Of a stretch of DNA of 22,230 nucleotides, positions 8,503 to 15,809 are shown piece by piece; position 1 is the first letter of the stretch, and the number at the start of each line of letters is the position of its first letter. Source of the DNA: JADCCX01 sp031373545 (GTDB lineage: Bacteria; Pseudomonadota; Alphaproteobacteria; Rhizobiales; Beijerinckiaceae); NCBI GenBank assembly GCA_031373545.1, contig JANMMT010000205.1, forward strand, positions 1 to 22,230. Reading direction: 5' to 3'. A program made the translations under genes and the position numbers. The notes beneath the pieces are model-generated. The model did no database searches. It had not been told where the DNA came from and saw only the letters and a list, made by a program, of their open reading frames with translations.

Positions 8503-8610
8503 TCCTGATAAGCCGCCGTGGTCTAAGTCATGGATGTTCGGTGACATCGCTTGCGACGCAATCGTGGGCTTGTTTGCTGATGAATGTGTCGACAAATCAA
8601 GGAGACGAAC

Positions 8611-9759
8611 GTGACTGATCGATCTCATGATGTCTCGCGCAGGATGCTGTTAGCTGATGTCGCTGCGTTGAGTGCGATGGGGGTCGTGATATCCTCCAGT
8701 CCGACAAGCGCGAAAGATCCGCAAAATGCCGCCACGCCCGCTGCCACATTGGACATAACGAAGTTGGCCCGTAGCAAAGTAACCTTGGCGGTACCGCCTT
8801 TCGTGCATGCTCATCAACAGGCCACACAAGCCGCGCCCGGGATTGTCGAGTTCACACTCACCATTGCGGAAAAGCCCCTGATTATCGACGAAAATGGCAC
8901 GACGGTCATGGCGATGACTTTCAATGGGTCGGTGCCCGGTCCCATGATGGTGGTTCACCAGAACGATTACGTCGAGTTGACGCTGATCAATCCTGCAACA
9001 AATACCATTCCGCACAACATTGATTTCCATGCCGCAACAGGCGCTATGGGTGGTGGTGATCTGACGCTCGTCAACCCGGGCGAAAAAGCGGTTCTGCGGT
9101 TCAAGGCGACACGGACCGGCGTGTTCGTCTACCATTGCGCGCCGGGCGGTCCGATGACGCCCTGGCATGTGGTGTCCGGCATGAATGGGGCCATCATGGT
9201 GTTGCCGCGCGGTGGCCTCGATGACGGGCACGGCAAAGCTCTTACATATGACCGCATGTATTACGTCGGAGAGCAGGATTTCTATGTGCCGCGTGACGAT
9301 AAGGGCAAGTTCAAGACCTACGATTCACCGAGTGACGGGTATTTCGACATGCAGAAGGTAATGCTCGGGCTGATCCCGACGCATCTGGTCTTCAATGGCG
9401 CGGTCGGCGCACTCACAGGCGAAAATGCCATGACTGCCAAGGTTGGAGAAACCGTGCTCATCGTGCACTCCCAGGCCAATCGCGACACACGCCCGCACCT
9501 CATCGGGGGACATGCCGACTACGTATGGGAAACCGGCAAATTTCGGAACCCGCCACAGGTGGACAATGAAACCTGGTTCATTCGAGGCGGGTCTGCTGGC
9601 GCTGTACTTTACACCTTTCTCCAGCCAGGCCTCTACGCGTATGTGAACCACAATTTGATCGAGGCCGTGGAACTTGGCGCGCTGGCACACTTCAAGGTCG
9701 AGGGCGTCTGGCAGGATGATCTGATGACCCAGGTCAGTGCTCCCAGCCCCATCGGCTAG
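8611..9759 (+). CDS. nirK: Copper-containing nitrite reductase (NO-forming)
   Basis: This 382-residue two-cupredoxin NirK reduces nitrite to nitric oxide in the periplasm. Type-1 copper ligands are His135, Cys176, His186 and Met191; type-2 ligands are His140, His175 and His301. The catalytic Asp (in HNIDFHAA) and the His258 region (PTHLVFNGA) are also present. The HCAPGGPMTPWH loop is the variant seen in rhizobial enzymes. The N-terminus SRRMLLADVAALSAMG looks like a Tat signal, as expected for NirK. AAGGAG six bases upstream sets the GTG start at 8611 rather than the in-frame ATG at 8584. No nirV, nitric oxide reductase or NnrR gene is in the window. I see no FNR/NnrR-type TTG-N8-CAA box in the 154-bp upstream gap; the shared motif is there instead. 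A role in nitrite detoxification or hypoxic metabolism is inferred. Confidence 0.97.
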   Translation: MTDRSHDVSRRMLLADVAALSAMGVVISSSPTSAKDPQNAATPAATLDITKLARSKVTLAVPPFVHAHQQATQAAPGIVEFTLTIAEKPLIIDENGTTVMAMTFNGSVPGPMMVVHQNDYVELTLINPATNTIPHNIDFHAATGAMGGGDLTLVNPGEKAVLRFKATRTGVFVYHCAPGGPMTPWHVVSGMNGAIMVLPRGGLDDGHGKALTYDRMYYVGEQDFYVPRDDKGKFKTYDSPSDGYFDMQKVMLGLIPTHLVFNGAVGALTGENAMTAKVGETVLIVHSQANRDTRPHLIGGHADYVWETGKFRNPPQVDNETWFIRGGSAGAVLYTFLQPGLYAYVNHNLIEAVELGALAHFKVEGVWQDDLMTQVSAPSPIG

Positions 9760-9816
9760 CCTGAACGGAACAGATCATTCGGTCTGCACAGGGGCCAACT
9801 CCGCCCCCGCAACGCA

Positions 9817-9885
9817 CCGCAGAAACACAAGCTGTTCAGCGGCGTCATCGACGACACGCCAATGATCCTGGCCAGCTCTGGGTAG
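9817..9885 (+). pseudogene. Decayed fragment homologous to the N-terminal domain of the gene at 10958
   Basis: Bases 9817-9861 match 11042-11086 at about 37 of 45 positions without gaps. In the same frame they read PQKHKLFSGVIDDTP against PQKHDLSSSMIDDMP in the intact protein (10 of 15 residues identical). The frame then runs to a TAG at 9883-9885, inside motif copy 5. No start codon or clear upstream homology is visible, so I read it as the remnant of a duplicated or relocated gene rather than a functional ORF. Confidence 0.55.
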
Positions 9886-9898
9886 ATTCCGAACCTTC
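9879..9898 (+). promoter_or_regulatory. Shared 20-bp motif, copy 5 (upstream of small membrane protein)
   Basis: The sequence is TGGGTAGATTCCGAACCTTC, the consensus form with A at position 8. It ends 65 bases before the ATG at 9964. GCGTAAT lies 19 bases beyond the GAACC block. Confidence 0.75.
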
Positions 9899-9963
9899 TC
9901 CAGTCGGATTTGCGGCGTAATGTCTTGCGGAAATGGTTGAAAACATAGGTGGAGGACTTCGCG

Positions 9964-10227
9964 ATGATGTATGAAGCCGGTGCCATGTATGGCTGGATGA
10001 TGACGGGCAACTGGGGTATGACCCACCTGCTGTTCTTCGTGATCATGGCAGCCGTGCTTTTCTATCCTGTTGGCCTGATCCTTCGATATCTGGGCTACTC
10101 CCCGTTCTGTGCCGTGCTGACCTGCGTACCAGGCGTCAACCTGATCGGCCTGTGGATTGTCGCGCTCGGGCTCAGATCGTCGAATTCAGACCCTCTCAAA
10201 ACGGTCGAACCGCGTGGCGGCATATGA
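9964..10227 (+). CDS. Small membrane protein, two predicted transmembrane helices
   Basis: The ORF encodes 87 residues with a Met/Gly/Tyr-rich start (MMYEAGAMYGWMMTG). Two hydrophobic stretches follow, roughly residues 20-42 (LLFFVIMAAVLFYPVGLIL) and 48-70 (FCAVLTCVPGVNLIGLWIV), then a short polar tail. GGAGGA at 9951-9956, eight bases before ATG 9964, sets the start; the GTG at 9949 would precede it. I do not recognise a functional family. Small two-helix proteins of this kind are common near respiratory and stress genes. The Met-rich N-terminus next to copper genes might suggest metal binding, but that is speculation. It has its own motif copy and no close co-transcribed neighbour. Confidence 0.75.
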   Translation: MMYEAGAMYGWMMTGNWGMTHLLFFVIMAAVLFYPVGLILRYLGYSPFCAVLTCVPGVNLIGLWIVALGLRSSNSDPLKTVEPRGGI

Positions 10228-10409
10228 AGTCACGTCGCGAGGCCCTTTGCTTGTGATGTCTGACTTAAACCACCTGATCGCCGACGTGCCCTGACCCCAC
10301 GAACCATGCTTCGTCGCAGTACGGCCAAGATATCAGGGCGGCAGCCGAACGTGACCGGTGTCTGAAAGCCTGATGTTTTGTACCCAACCAATCCTCTGAG
10401 GAATCCGTC

Positions 10410-10961
10410 ATGTCCCACCAAGAGATCGCTGTTTTGGTCGGCAGCCTGCGCAAGGATTCGTTCAACCGCAAACTCGCCACCGCACTCGCCAGACTGGCAC
10501 CTCCAGACGTTTCGTTCAGGCAGATCGAAATCGGAGATTTGGCACTTTACAATCAGGACGACGACGCCAATCCGTCTGAACCCGTGAAGCGAATGAAGGC
10601 GGCCATCACATCGGCACGGGGCCTTCTGTTTGTCACAGCCGAATACAATCGTTCGATTCCCGGTGTGCTGAAAAACGCCATCGACCATGCCTCGCGCCCC
10701 TACGGCCAAAGCGTCTGGGCGGGGAAGCCTGCGGGCGTCATCGGTGCATCTGTTGGTGCCATGGGCACGGCGATGGCACAGCAACACCTGCGCAATGTCC
10801 TGGCCTATCTCGATGTGCCTGTCCTGGGGCAACCAGAGGCATTTATCCATGCCAAGGATAGCCTGTTCGATGCGAAGGGCGATATCGGCCCTGACAGCAA
10901 GGCCTTCTTGCAGGGATGGATGGATCATTATCTGGCCTGGATCGAGAAGCACGCGGCATGA
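10410..10961 (+). CDS. NADPH-dependent FMN reductase family protein (ChrR/SsuE-like)
   Basis: This 183-residue flavodoxin-fold protein has the FMN phosphate-binding loop GSLRKDSFNRK near residue 11. It also has the family signature TAEYNRSIPGVLKNAID (usually PEYN; here AEYN), and GASVGAMGTAMAQQHLR in the second half. Members transfer electrons from NAD(P)H via FMN to quinones, azo dyes or metal ions such as chromate in the cytosol. An antioxidant quinone reductase role would fit the region. GAGGAA precedes the ATG. Its stop overlaps the next start (ATGA), so the two genes are translationally coupled. The 182 bp upstream contain no recognisable copy of the shared motif, making this the main unit right of 4100 without one. 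Read-through from 9879 is possible. Confidence 0.93.
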   Translation: MSHQEIAVLVGSLRKDSFNRKLATALARLAPPDVSFRQIEIGDLALYNQDDDANPSEPVKRMKAAITSARGLLFVTAEYNRSIPGVLKNAIDHASRPYGQSVWAGKPAGVIGASVGAMGTAMAQQHLRNVLAYLDVPVLGQPEAFIHAKDSLFDAKGDIGPDSKAFLQGWMDHYLAWIEKHAA

Positions 10962-11776
10962 TCGAACCCTCAGATGCTACCAAGCTGCGCCAGAAAGCCC
11001 TGGCGCGGTGGGACAATGAGGGCGGCGCTGGGCCAGATGGCCCGCAGAAACACGACCTGTCGAGCAGCATGATCGACGACATGCCACCTCCGACCGATGC
11101 AGAGCTTGTACAGCTTCGTGTCCGGGTCATTGCGCTGGAAAACCTGATGATCACGCTACTGGCGGAAACGTCCGAGGCACAACACGATCTCGCGCGCGAC
11201 ATGGCGGCCTACATCTCACCACGGCCGGGATCGACCCGTCACCCTCTCACCATTCATGCCGCGCGCCAGATGCTCACCATGATCGAACGGGCGGAGCGTT
11301 TCAGAGGCACGGTATCTGATTCAGCCAATCACAAGCAGGACAATGCCCTCAACAAAACTGAGACAGGCATCAAAACTGCCGTGATGCCGACACTGCGTTA
11401 TCGAGACGGAAAGTCTGCCATCGACTGGCTTTGCGCCACCTTTGGCTTCAAGTCGCATCTCGTTGTCCCGGACAAAAGCGGCGAGATTGCACACGCTCAA
11501 CTGACATTTGGAAACGGGATAATCATGTTGGGCTCGGCCAAAAACAACGAGTTTCACAATCTCGTCAAATCTCCCGCGGAGAGCGGCGCAGTTGGCTCAC
11601 AGAGCGTTTACATCATTGTCGTCGATATTGATCAGCACTACGCGAAATCGGTGAACGCCGGGGCAGAGATTGTCATGGCTATCAGGGACGAAGACTACGG
11701 CGGACGGGCGTATTCCTGCCGAGATCCTGAAGGGCATCTTTGGAATTTTGGCAGCTATGATCCCTGGCTCGCGTAG
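10958..11776 (+). CDS. Fusion protein: uncharacterised N-terminal domain plus VOC (glyoxalase/PhnB-like) domain
   Basis: The ATG at 10958 overlaps the preceding stop (ATGA) and gives 272 residues. Upstream in-frame starts such as 10916 lie inside the reductase gene. Residues 1-115 are polar with an amphipathic helical segment (AELVQLRVRVIALENLMITLLAE) and a conserved-looking PQKH...MIDDMPPP block; I do not recognise this domain. A linker at about 116-142 leads to a VOC domain (143-270: MPTLRYRDGKSAIDWLCATFGF ... CRDPEGHLWNFGSYDPW). VOC domains bind metals and act in glyoxalase, dioxygenase or resistance reactions; the substrate is unknown. Met143 could mark the start of an originally separate gene, but no ribosome site precedes it. 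A decayed copy of the N-terminal block lies at 9817-9885. Confidence 0.85.
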   Translation: MIEPSDATKLRQKALARWDNEGGAGPDGPQKHDLSSSMIDDMPPPTDAELVQLRVRVIALENLMITLLAETSEAQHDLARDMAAYISPRPGSTRHPLTIHAARQMLTMIERAERFRGTVSDSANHKQDNALNKTETGIKTAVMPTLRYRDGKSAIDWLCATFGFKSHLVVPDKSGEIAHAQLTFGNGIIMLGSAKNNEFHNLVKSPAESGAVGSQSVYIIVVDIDQHYAKSVNAGAEIVMAIRDEDYGGRAYSCRDPEGHLWNFGSYDPWLA

Positions 11777-11797
11777 CAACAGATAAGGTATGTGGCC

Positions 11798-11817
11798 TGA
11801 GTAGAATCCGAACCTGC
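11798..11817 (+). promoter_or_regulatory. Shared 20-bp motif, copy 6 (upstream of the stress protein/ABC operon)
   Basis: The sequence is TGAGTAGAATCCGAACCTGC. It ends 118 bases before the ATG at 11936, first gene of a four-gene overlapping operon. I could not find a TA-containing -10-like element at the usual distance here. Confidence 0.68.
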
Positions 11818-11935
11818 CTGTAGTCAGCGCTTGCCGCCATTGTCGGCTCATCGCAGCACCGGGAAAGCCTTGTCCTGATCTTGCTTGTGCGGCCATCCAG
11901 CACTTGAAAAGTCATTCGCCAATCAGGAGACCCTC

Positions 11936-12511
11936 ATGCCCATATCAGACACCGCCATCGCCGTATTCGACGATCACGCTGCCGCCGAAGATGCCGTCAA
12001 GAAACTGACGCAGGCAGGCTTCGACATGAAAACGCTCAGCATCGTCGGCAAGGGATTCCATACCGAAGAAAAAGTCACGGGTTTTTACAACACCGGCGAC
12101 CGTATCAAGTTCTGGGGAGCGCGTGGCGCTTTCTGGGGCAGCCTTTGGGGCATTGTGTTCGGCGGCGTTTTCCTCACATTGCCGATCATGGGTCCGGTCA
12201 TTGTTGTCGGCTATCTCACCGCCACGCTCATAGCGATGGTGGAAGGTGCGGTGATCGTGGGTGGCTTGAGCGCGATCGGCGGAGCCCTGGCGAGCATCGG
12301 CATCCCGGAAGACAGCGTCATCAAATATGAGGCCGCCATCAGGGCTGACGGGTTTCTCGTGATGGCGCATGGGTCGACGGATGAAGTCGCGCGGGCAAAG
12401 GCCATCATGGCGACCGCCAACGCGTCACAGATGGACGTGCATCCCGGCATGGAAAACGTGTCGCCACTGAAAGCACCGCCGATCGCTTCGTCATTCCATA
12501 TCGGTGATTAA
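11936..12511 (+). CDS. General-stress-type membrane protein (GS17M/DUF1269-like)
   Basis: This 191-residue protein starts with an alpha/beta segment (TAIAVFDDHAAAEDAVKKL) like the N-terminus of general stress protein 17M. It continues into a Gly-rich hydrophobic central region (about 65-125: FWGSLWGIVFGGVFL, then VVGYLTATLIAMVEGAVIVGG) with two or three membrane-inserting helices. A second alpha/beta half follows (IKYEAAIRADGFLVMAHG). CAGGAGA precedes ATG 11936. The family is stress-associated but without a defined biochemical role. The stop overlaps the next start (TAATG), so it is the first gene of an operon with a HlyD adaptor, FtsX-type permease and ATPase. A regulatory or accessory role for that transporter is a guess. 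Confidence 0.8.
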   Translation: MPISDTAIAVFDDHAAAEDAVKKLTQAGFDMKTLSIVGKGFHTEEKVTGFYNTGDRIKFWGARGAFWGSLWGIVFGGVFLTLPIMGPVIVVGYLTATLIAMVEGAVIVGGLSAIGGALASIGIPEDSVIKYEAAIRADGFLVMAHGSTDEVARAKAIMATANASQMDVHPGMENVSPLKAPPIASSFHIGD

Positions 12512-13878
12512 TGGTGGCAACTGAGCCAGAAGCATCGGAGGCTGTGGCAAAGGCTGGGCAAACCCAAGGCAGGCCCACGCCTGATATTGCCAAACCGGCT
12601 ATCTATCCTCCCGCAACCAAAGCGACAGCGACGGCGAAAACCAATGCTGCGCCGACCCGCTGGCGATGGGGTTGGCTGTGGGTCGCCGTTGTCGTTGCCG
12701 GTGCTGCGGCGTTGGCATGGACTTTAGGCGTTCCGATGATTTGGGGGCCCGTTGTTTTCGCTGCACCCATTGTACGGGCAGACCTCATTCAAACCCTTGT
12801 TGCCAGCGGACATGTCGAGACACCTTTCCGCGTCAGCATCAGCAGCCAGATCACAGGGGTGGTTGCAGCCATCCCCGTGGCGGAAGGCCAGCAGGTCAGC
12901 GCGGGCGATACACTTATCCTTCTCGATGACAGCGAAGCCCGATCAAGCGCCGTACTGGCCGAAGGGCAACTGGCGCAAGCAGAAGCACGGGTTCGGCAGG
13001 TGCGCGATCTGACTTTGCCTGCAGCGGAGCAGAGCCTTGGCGAGGCCAAAGCCACGCTGGTCAACATGCAGCAGATTTATGCGCGGGTGAGCAAACTTCT
13101 CGCCGACGGCGTCAGCACCCGTGTTGCTTTTGACGAGGCGACCAAGAACCTCGACATCGCGCGGTCGCAAGTGCGCAATGCGGAGTTGACTGTGTTCAGC
13201 AATCGTCCCGGGGGAGCTGATTTCACCGTGACTGAAACGCAGCTTGTCCAGGCGAAAGCCACGCTGCGCGCGGCGCAAGCGCGGGCAGGCTACACCGTGA
13301 TCAAGGCCGCACGCGATGGCGTTCTGATCTGGCGTGATGTCGAGGTCGGGAACGTCGTCCAGCCGGGCAAGGAGCTGATGCGCCTGTCGCCAACGGGTGA
13401 GATGCAGATCACCATCCAGATCGACGAGAAGAATCTGGCGCTGATCGCTTTGAAGCAGCAGGCGCTCGTTTCCGCCGACGCCTTCAGCAAGGAGAACTTC
13501 GCGGCGACCGTCATCTTCATCAATCCAGCGGTGGACCTGCAGCGCGCATCTGTCGAGGTGAAGCTCAATGTCGCTTCGCCGCCATCCTACCTTCGCCAAG
13601 ACATGACGGTTTCGGTCGACATCGAAGTCGCCAGGCGGCCCAAGGCGCTGATTGTGCCCGTGGCTGACCTGTATGATCTAAGCATCGGCAAACCATGGGT
13701 GCTCAAGGCGGAAGATGGGCACGCGAGACGGCACGATGTGACTGTTGGTCTGAAGAGTGTCGGCAAGGCCGAGATCCTCACCGGTTTGAACGAAGGCGAC
13801 GTGGTGGTTGCGGCAGCATCGAAGATTAAAGTGGGTAGCCGCATCCAGGTTCATGCACCAACAGCCGTGCTCCCATGA
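12511..13878 (+). CDS. Periplasmic adaptor subunit (HlyD/MacA-like) of an ABC export system
   Basis: The 455-residue protein has a cytoplasmic N-terminus of about 50 residues rich in Ala/Thr/Lys. One membrane anchor follows (about 51-72, WGWLWVAVVVAGAAALAW). It then shows split lipoyl halves (VVAAIPVAEGQQVSAGDTL near 115; AARDGVLIWRDVEVGNVVQPG near 263) flanking an alpha-helical hairpin (about 145-255). A beta-barrel and C-terminal membrane-proximal domain complete it. This is the membrane-fusion layout of MacA-type adaptors, which connect an inner-membrane transporter to an outer-membrane channel. The start overlaps the previous stop and its own stop overlaps the permease start (ATGA). No TolC-like channel is encoded in the window. 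Substrate unknown. Confidence 0.92.
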   Translation: MVATEPEASEAVAKAGQTQGRPTPDIAKPAIYPPATKATATAKTNAAPTRWRWGWLWVAVVVAGAAALAWTLGVPMIWGPVVFAAPIVRADLIQTLVASGHVETPFRVSISSQITGVVAAIPVAEGQQVSAGDTLILLDDSEARSSAVLAEGQLAQAEARVRQVRDLTLPAAEQSLGEAKATLVNMQQIYARVSKLLADGVSTRVAFDEATKNLDIARSQVRNAELTVFSNRPGGADFTVTETQLVQAKATLRAAQARAGYTVIKAARDGVLIWRDVEVGNVVQPGKELMRLSPTGEMQITIQIDEKNLALIALKQQALVSADAFSKENFAATVIFINPAVDLQRASVEVKLNVASPPSYLRQDMTVSVDIEVARRPKALIVPVADLYDLSIGKPWVLKAEDGHARRHDVTVGLKSVGKAEILTGLNEGDVVVAAASKIKVGSRIQVHAPTAVLP

Positions 13879-15101
13879 ACGGGTGGATGCCCTTCGAGTG
13901 GATCACGGCCATCCGCTTCCTGAGAGAAGGCCGGATGCAGACACTGTTCATCATCGTGGGCGTCGCCATCGGGGTGGCTGTCATCCTGTTCATGTCGTCT
14001 TTGATGAGTGGGTTACAGGCCAACTTCGTCAAGCAACTTCTAGCCTCCACGCCTCATATCCAGATCGTCACTCTTGACCAGAAGGCACGACCTTTGCGCG
14101 CTGAAGCAGGCTCGGTCGTCGCTTCAACCATTCAACAGCCCGCTCAGCGACAGCGCTCGATCGACCAATGGCAAACCGTGCTGCAGTTGTTGCGCGAACG
14201 ACCTGACGTCGTTGCCGCATCCGTGACGGTTTCGACTGCAGCACTTGCTGTCCGGGGTGATGCGAGCCGCTCGATCACAATTACCGGGATTGATCCGGAA
14301 TCTTATTTCAAGATCGTCAGACTGCCTGACTACATCGTGCTCGGGCGCGCCGACATGACAAGTGAAGACATCATCATCGGCGTTGAACTGGCAAAGGAGT
14401 TGAGTGTTACCCTTGGCGACAAGCTGAACATCAGGGCCGGCAGTGGCGATACGCGCGCACTCACGATCCGAGCGATCTTCGATCTGGGGAACAAGGGCTC
14501 CAATCTTGCACTGACGTTCCTCTCCTTGAGAACAGCACAGACACTTGCCGGTCTTCCCGGCGGCGTCACCGCGATCAATGTCAACCTGACGGACCCCTAT
14601 GCCGCTGAAGCCATTGCAAAAGTCATTCAGGCGTCAACTGGCGTGCAGGCTGACAGCTGGATCAAGACATTCGCGCAATTCTTCGAAATTGTGCGAACCC
14701 AGAACATCTCGTTCGGATCGATCGAGTTTTTCGTCGGGCTCTCGGTCGCATTCGGCATGGCCAGTGTCCTCGTCGTCTCCGTCATCCAGCGATCCAAGGA
14801 CATCGGCATCCTGCGCGCCATGGGTACGTCGCGGCGTCAGATCGTCGGGGTCTTCCTGCTGCAAGGTGGCATCCTCTCCTTCCTGGGCGCCATCGCTGGA
14901 TCGGCACTTGGCACCCTCGGTGTCATGCTGTTCAGGATTGTTCTCAGGCAGGCCGACGGCAGTCAGCCCTTTGCCTTTGCGCTGAATACTCAGCTCTTCC
15001 TTATCGTGATCGGTCTGGCAACCATCACAGGCTTTGGCGCCGCAATCGTTCCAGCGCTGCGCGCATCCAGGCTTGATCCCGTGGTGGCGATGCGTGGCTG
15101 A
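13875..15101 (+). CDS. ABC transporter permease, MacB/FtsX (LolC) type
   Basis: The 408-residue protein has the FtsX-family layout. A first transmembrane helix near 24-44 (LFIIVGVAIGVAVILFMSSLM) is followed by a periplasmic domain of about 240 residues. Three C-terminal helices lie near 285-305, 326-352 and 373-393, and it ends with RASRLDPVVAMRG, a typical tail of this family. These permeases use ATP for mechanotransmission, to extrude lipoproteins, drugs or peptides from the periplasm, or to drive adaptor proteins. The ATG overlaps the adaptor stop by four bases, and the gene ends inside the start of the ATPase gene. Together the three form a MacAB-like or DevABC-like exporter with ATPase and permease split into separate polypeptides. 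Confidence 0.93.
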   Translation: MNGWMPFEWITAIRFLREGRMQTLFIIVGVAIGVAVILFMSSLMSGLQANFVKQLLASTPHIQIVTLDQKARPLRAEAGSVVASTIQQPAQRQRSIDQWQTVLQLLRERPDVVAASVTVSTAALAVRGDASRSITITGIDPESYFKIVRLPDYIVLGRADMTSEDIIIGVELAKELSVTLGDKLNIRAGSGDTRALTIRAIFDLGNKGSNLALTFLSLRTAQTLAGLPGGVTAINVNLTDPYAAEAIAKVIQASTGVQADSWIKTFAQFFEIVRTQNISFGSIEFFVGLSVAFGMASVLVVSVIQRSKDIGILRAMGTSRRQIVGVFLLQGGILSFLGAIAGSALGTLGVMLFRIVLRQADGSQPFAFALNTQLFLIVIGLATITGFGAAIVPALRASRLDPVVAMRG

Positions 15102-15789
15102 TCCATCGCCCGTCCTGCGGCTGGAGGCCGTCAGCAAGACTTACAACGTCGGCACGGCGGCCGAGGTCGAGGTGCTGCATGCCGTCGATCTGGTTCTGCA
15201 ACGGGGCGAGTTCGTCGCGCTGATGGGGCCATCGGGTTCGGGCAAGAGCACATTGCTCAACATCATCGGCCTGCTCGACCGGCCGACCTCCGGCAGGCTG
15301 TTCATCAATGGCGAAGACACCGGCGAACTGGCGGATAGTGCGCTGACAAAGCTCAGGGGCCACAGCATCGGCTTCGTGTTCCAGAGCCATTTCCTGATCT
15401 CGGCTTTCACCGCGCTCGAAAACGTCATGATGCCGATGCTCGTCGATCAGACGTTTCCAAATGCGACCATGCGCGCCCGCGCCCACGAGCTTCTGGTTGA
15501 GATGGGACTGGACAAATGGGAGGACAATCTCGCCAACAACATGTCTGGCGGTCAGCAGCAGCGAGTCGCCATCGCACGCGGGCTGGCGATGAATCCATCC
15601 CTCATTCTGGCGGATGAACCCACCGGCAACCTCGACACAGCCTCGACCGACACGGTGTTCACGATGATGCGCAAGGTGAATGTCGACAACGGCACGACCT
15701 TTCTGATCGTCACGCACAATCTCGATCTGGCCAAACGCTGCGACCGAATTGTCGAGGTGGTGGATGGGCGGATGGTGCAACCGACCTGA
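15094..15789 (+). CDS. ABC transporter ATP-binding protein (LolD/MacB-type)
   Basis: The 231-residue nucleotide-binding subunit has Walker A GPSGSGKS (45-52), Q-loop FVFQSHFL, signature SGGQQQRVAIARG (from 151), Walker B LILADEPTGNLD (near 170) and the switch histidine in VTHN. The TGNLD form and the sequence style are those of the LolD/MacB/FtsE group, matching the FtsX-type permease before it. GTG 15094 overlaps the permease stop by eight bases and starts the conserved region VADPSPVLRLEAVSK. An ATG at 15034 in frame would lie 67 bases inside the permease gene and seems less likely. Last gene of the operon that begins at 11936. Confidence 0.93.
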   Translation: MADPSPVLRLEAVSKTYNVGTAAEVEVLHAVDLVLQRGEFVALMGPSGSGKSTLLNIIGLLDRPTSGRLFINGEDTGELADSALTKLRGHSIGFVFQSHFLISAFTALENVMMPMLVDQTFPNATMRARAHELLVEMGLDKWEDNLANNMSGGQQQRVAIARGLAMNPSLILADEPTGNLDTASTDTVFTMMRKVNVDNGTTFLIVTHNLDLAKRCDRIVEVVDGRMVQPT

Positions 15790-15809
15790 CGAGAGTTGCA
15801 CCGCACCAT

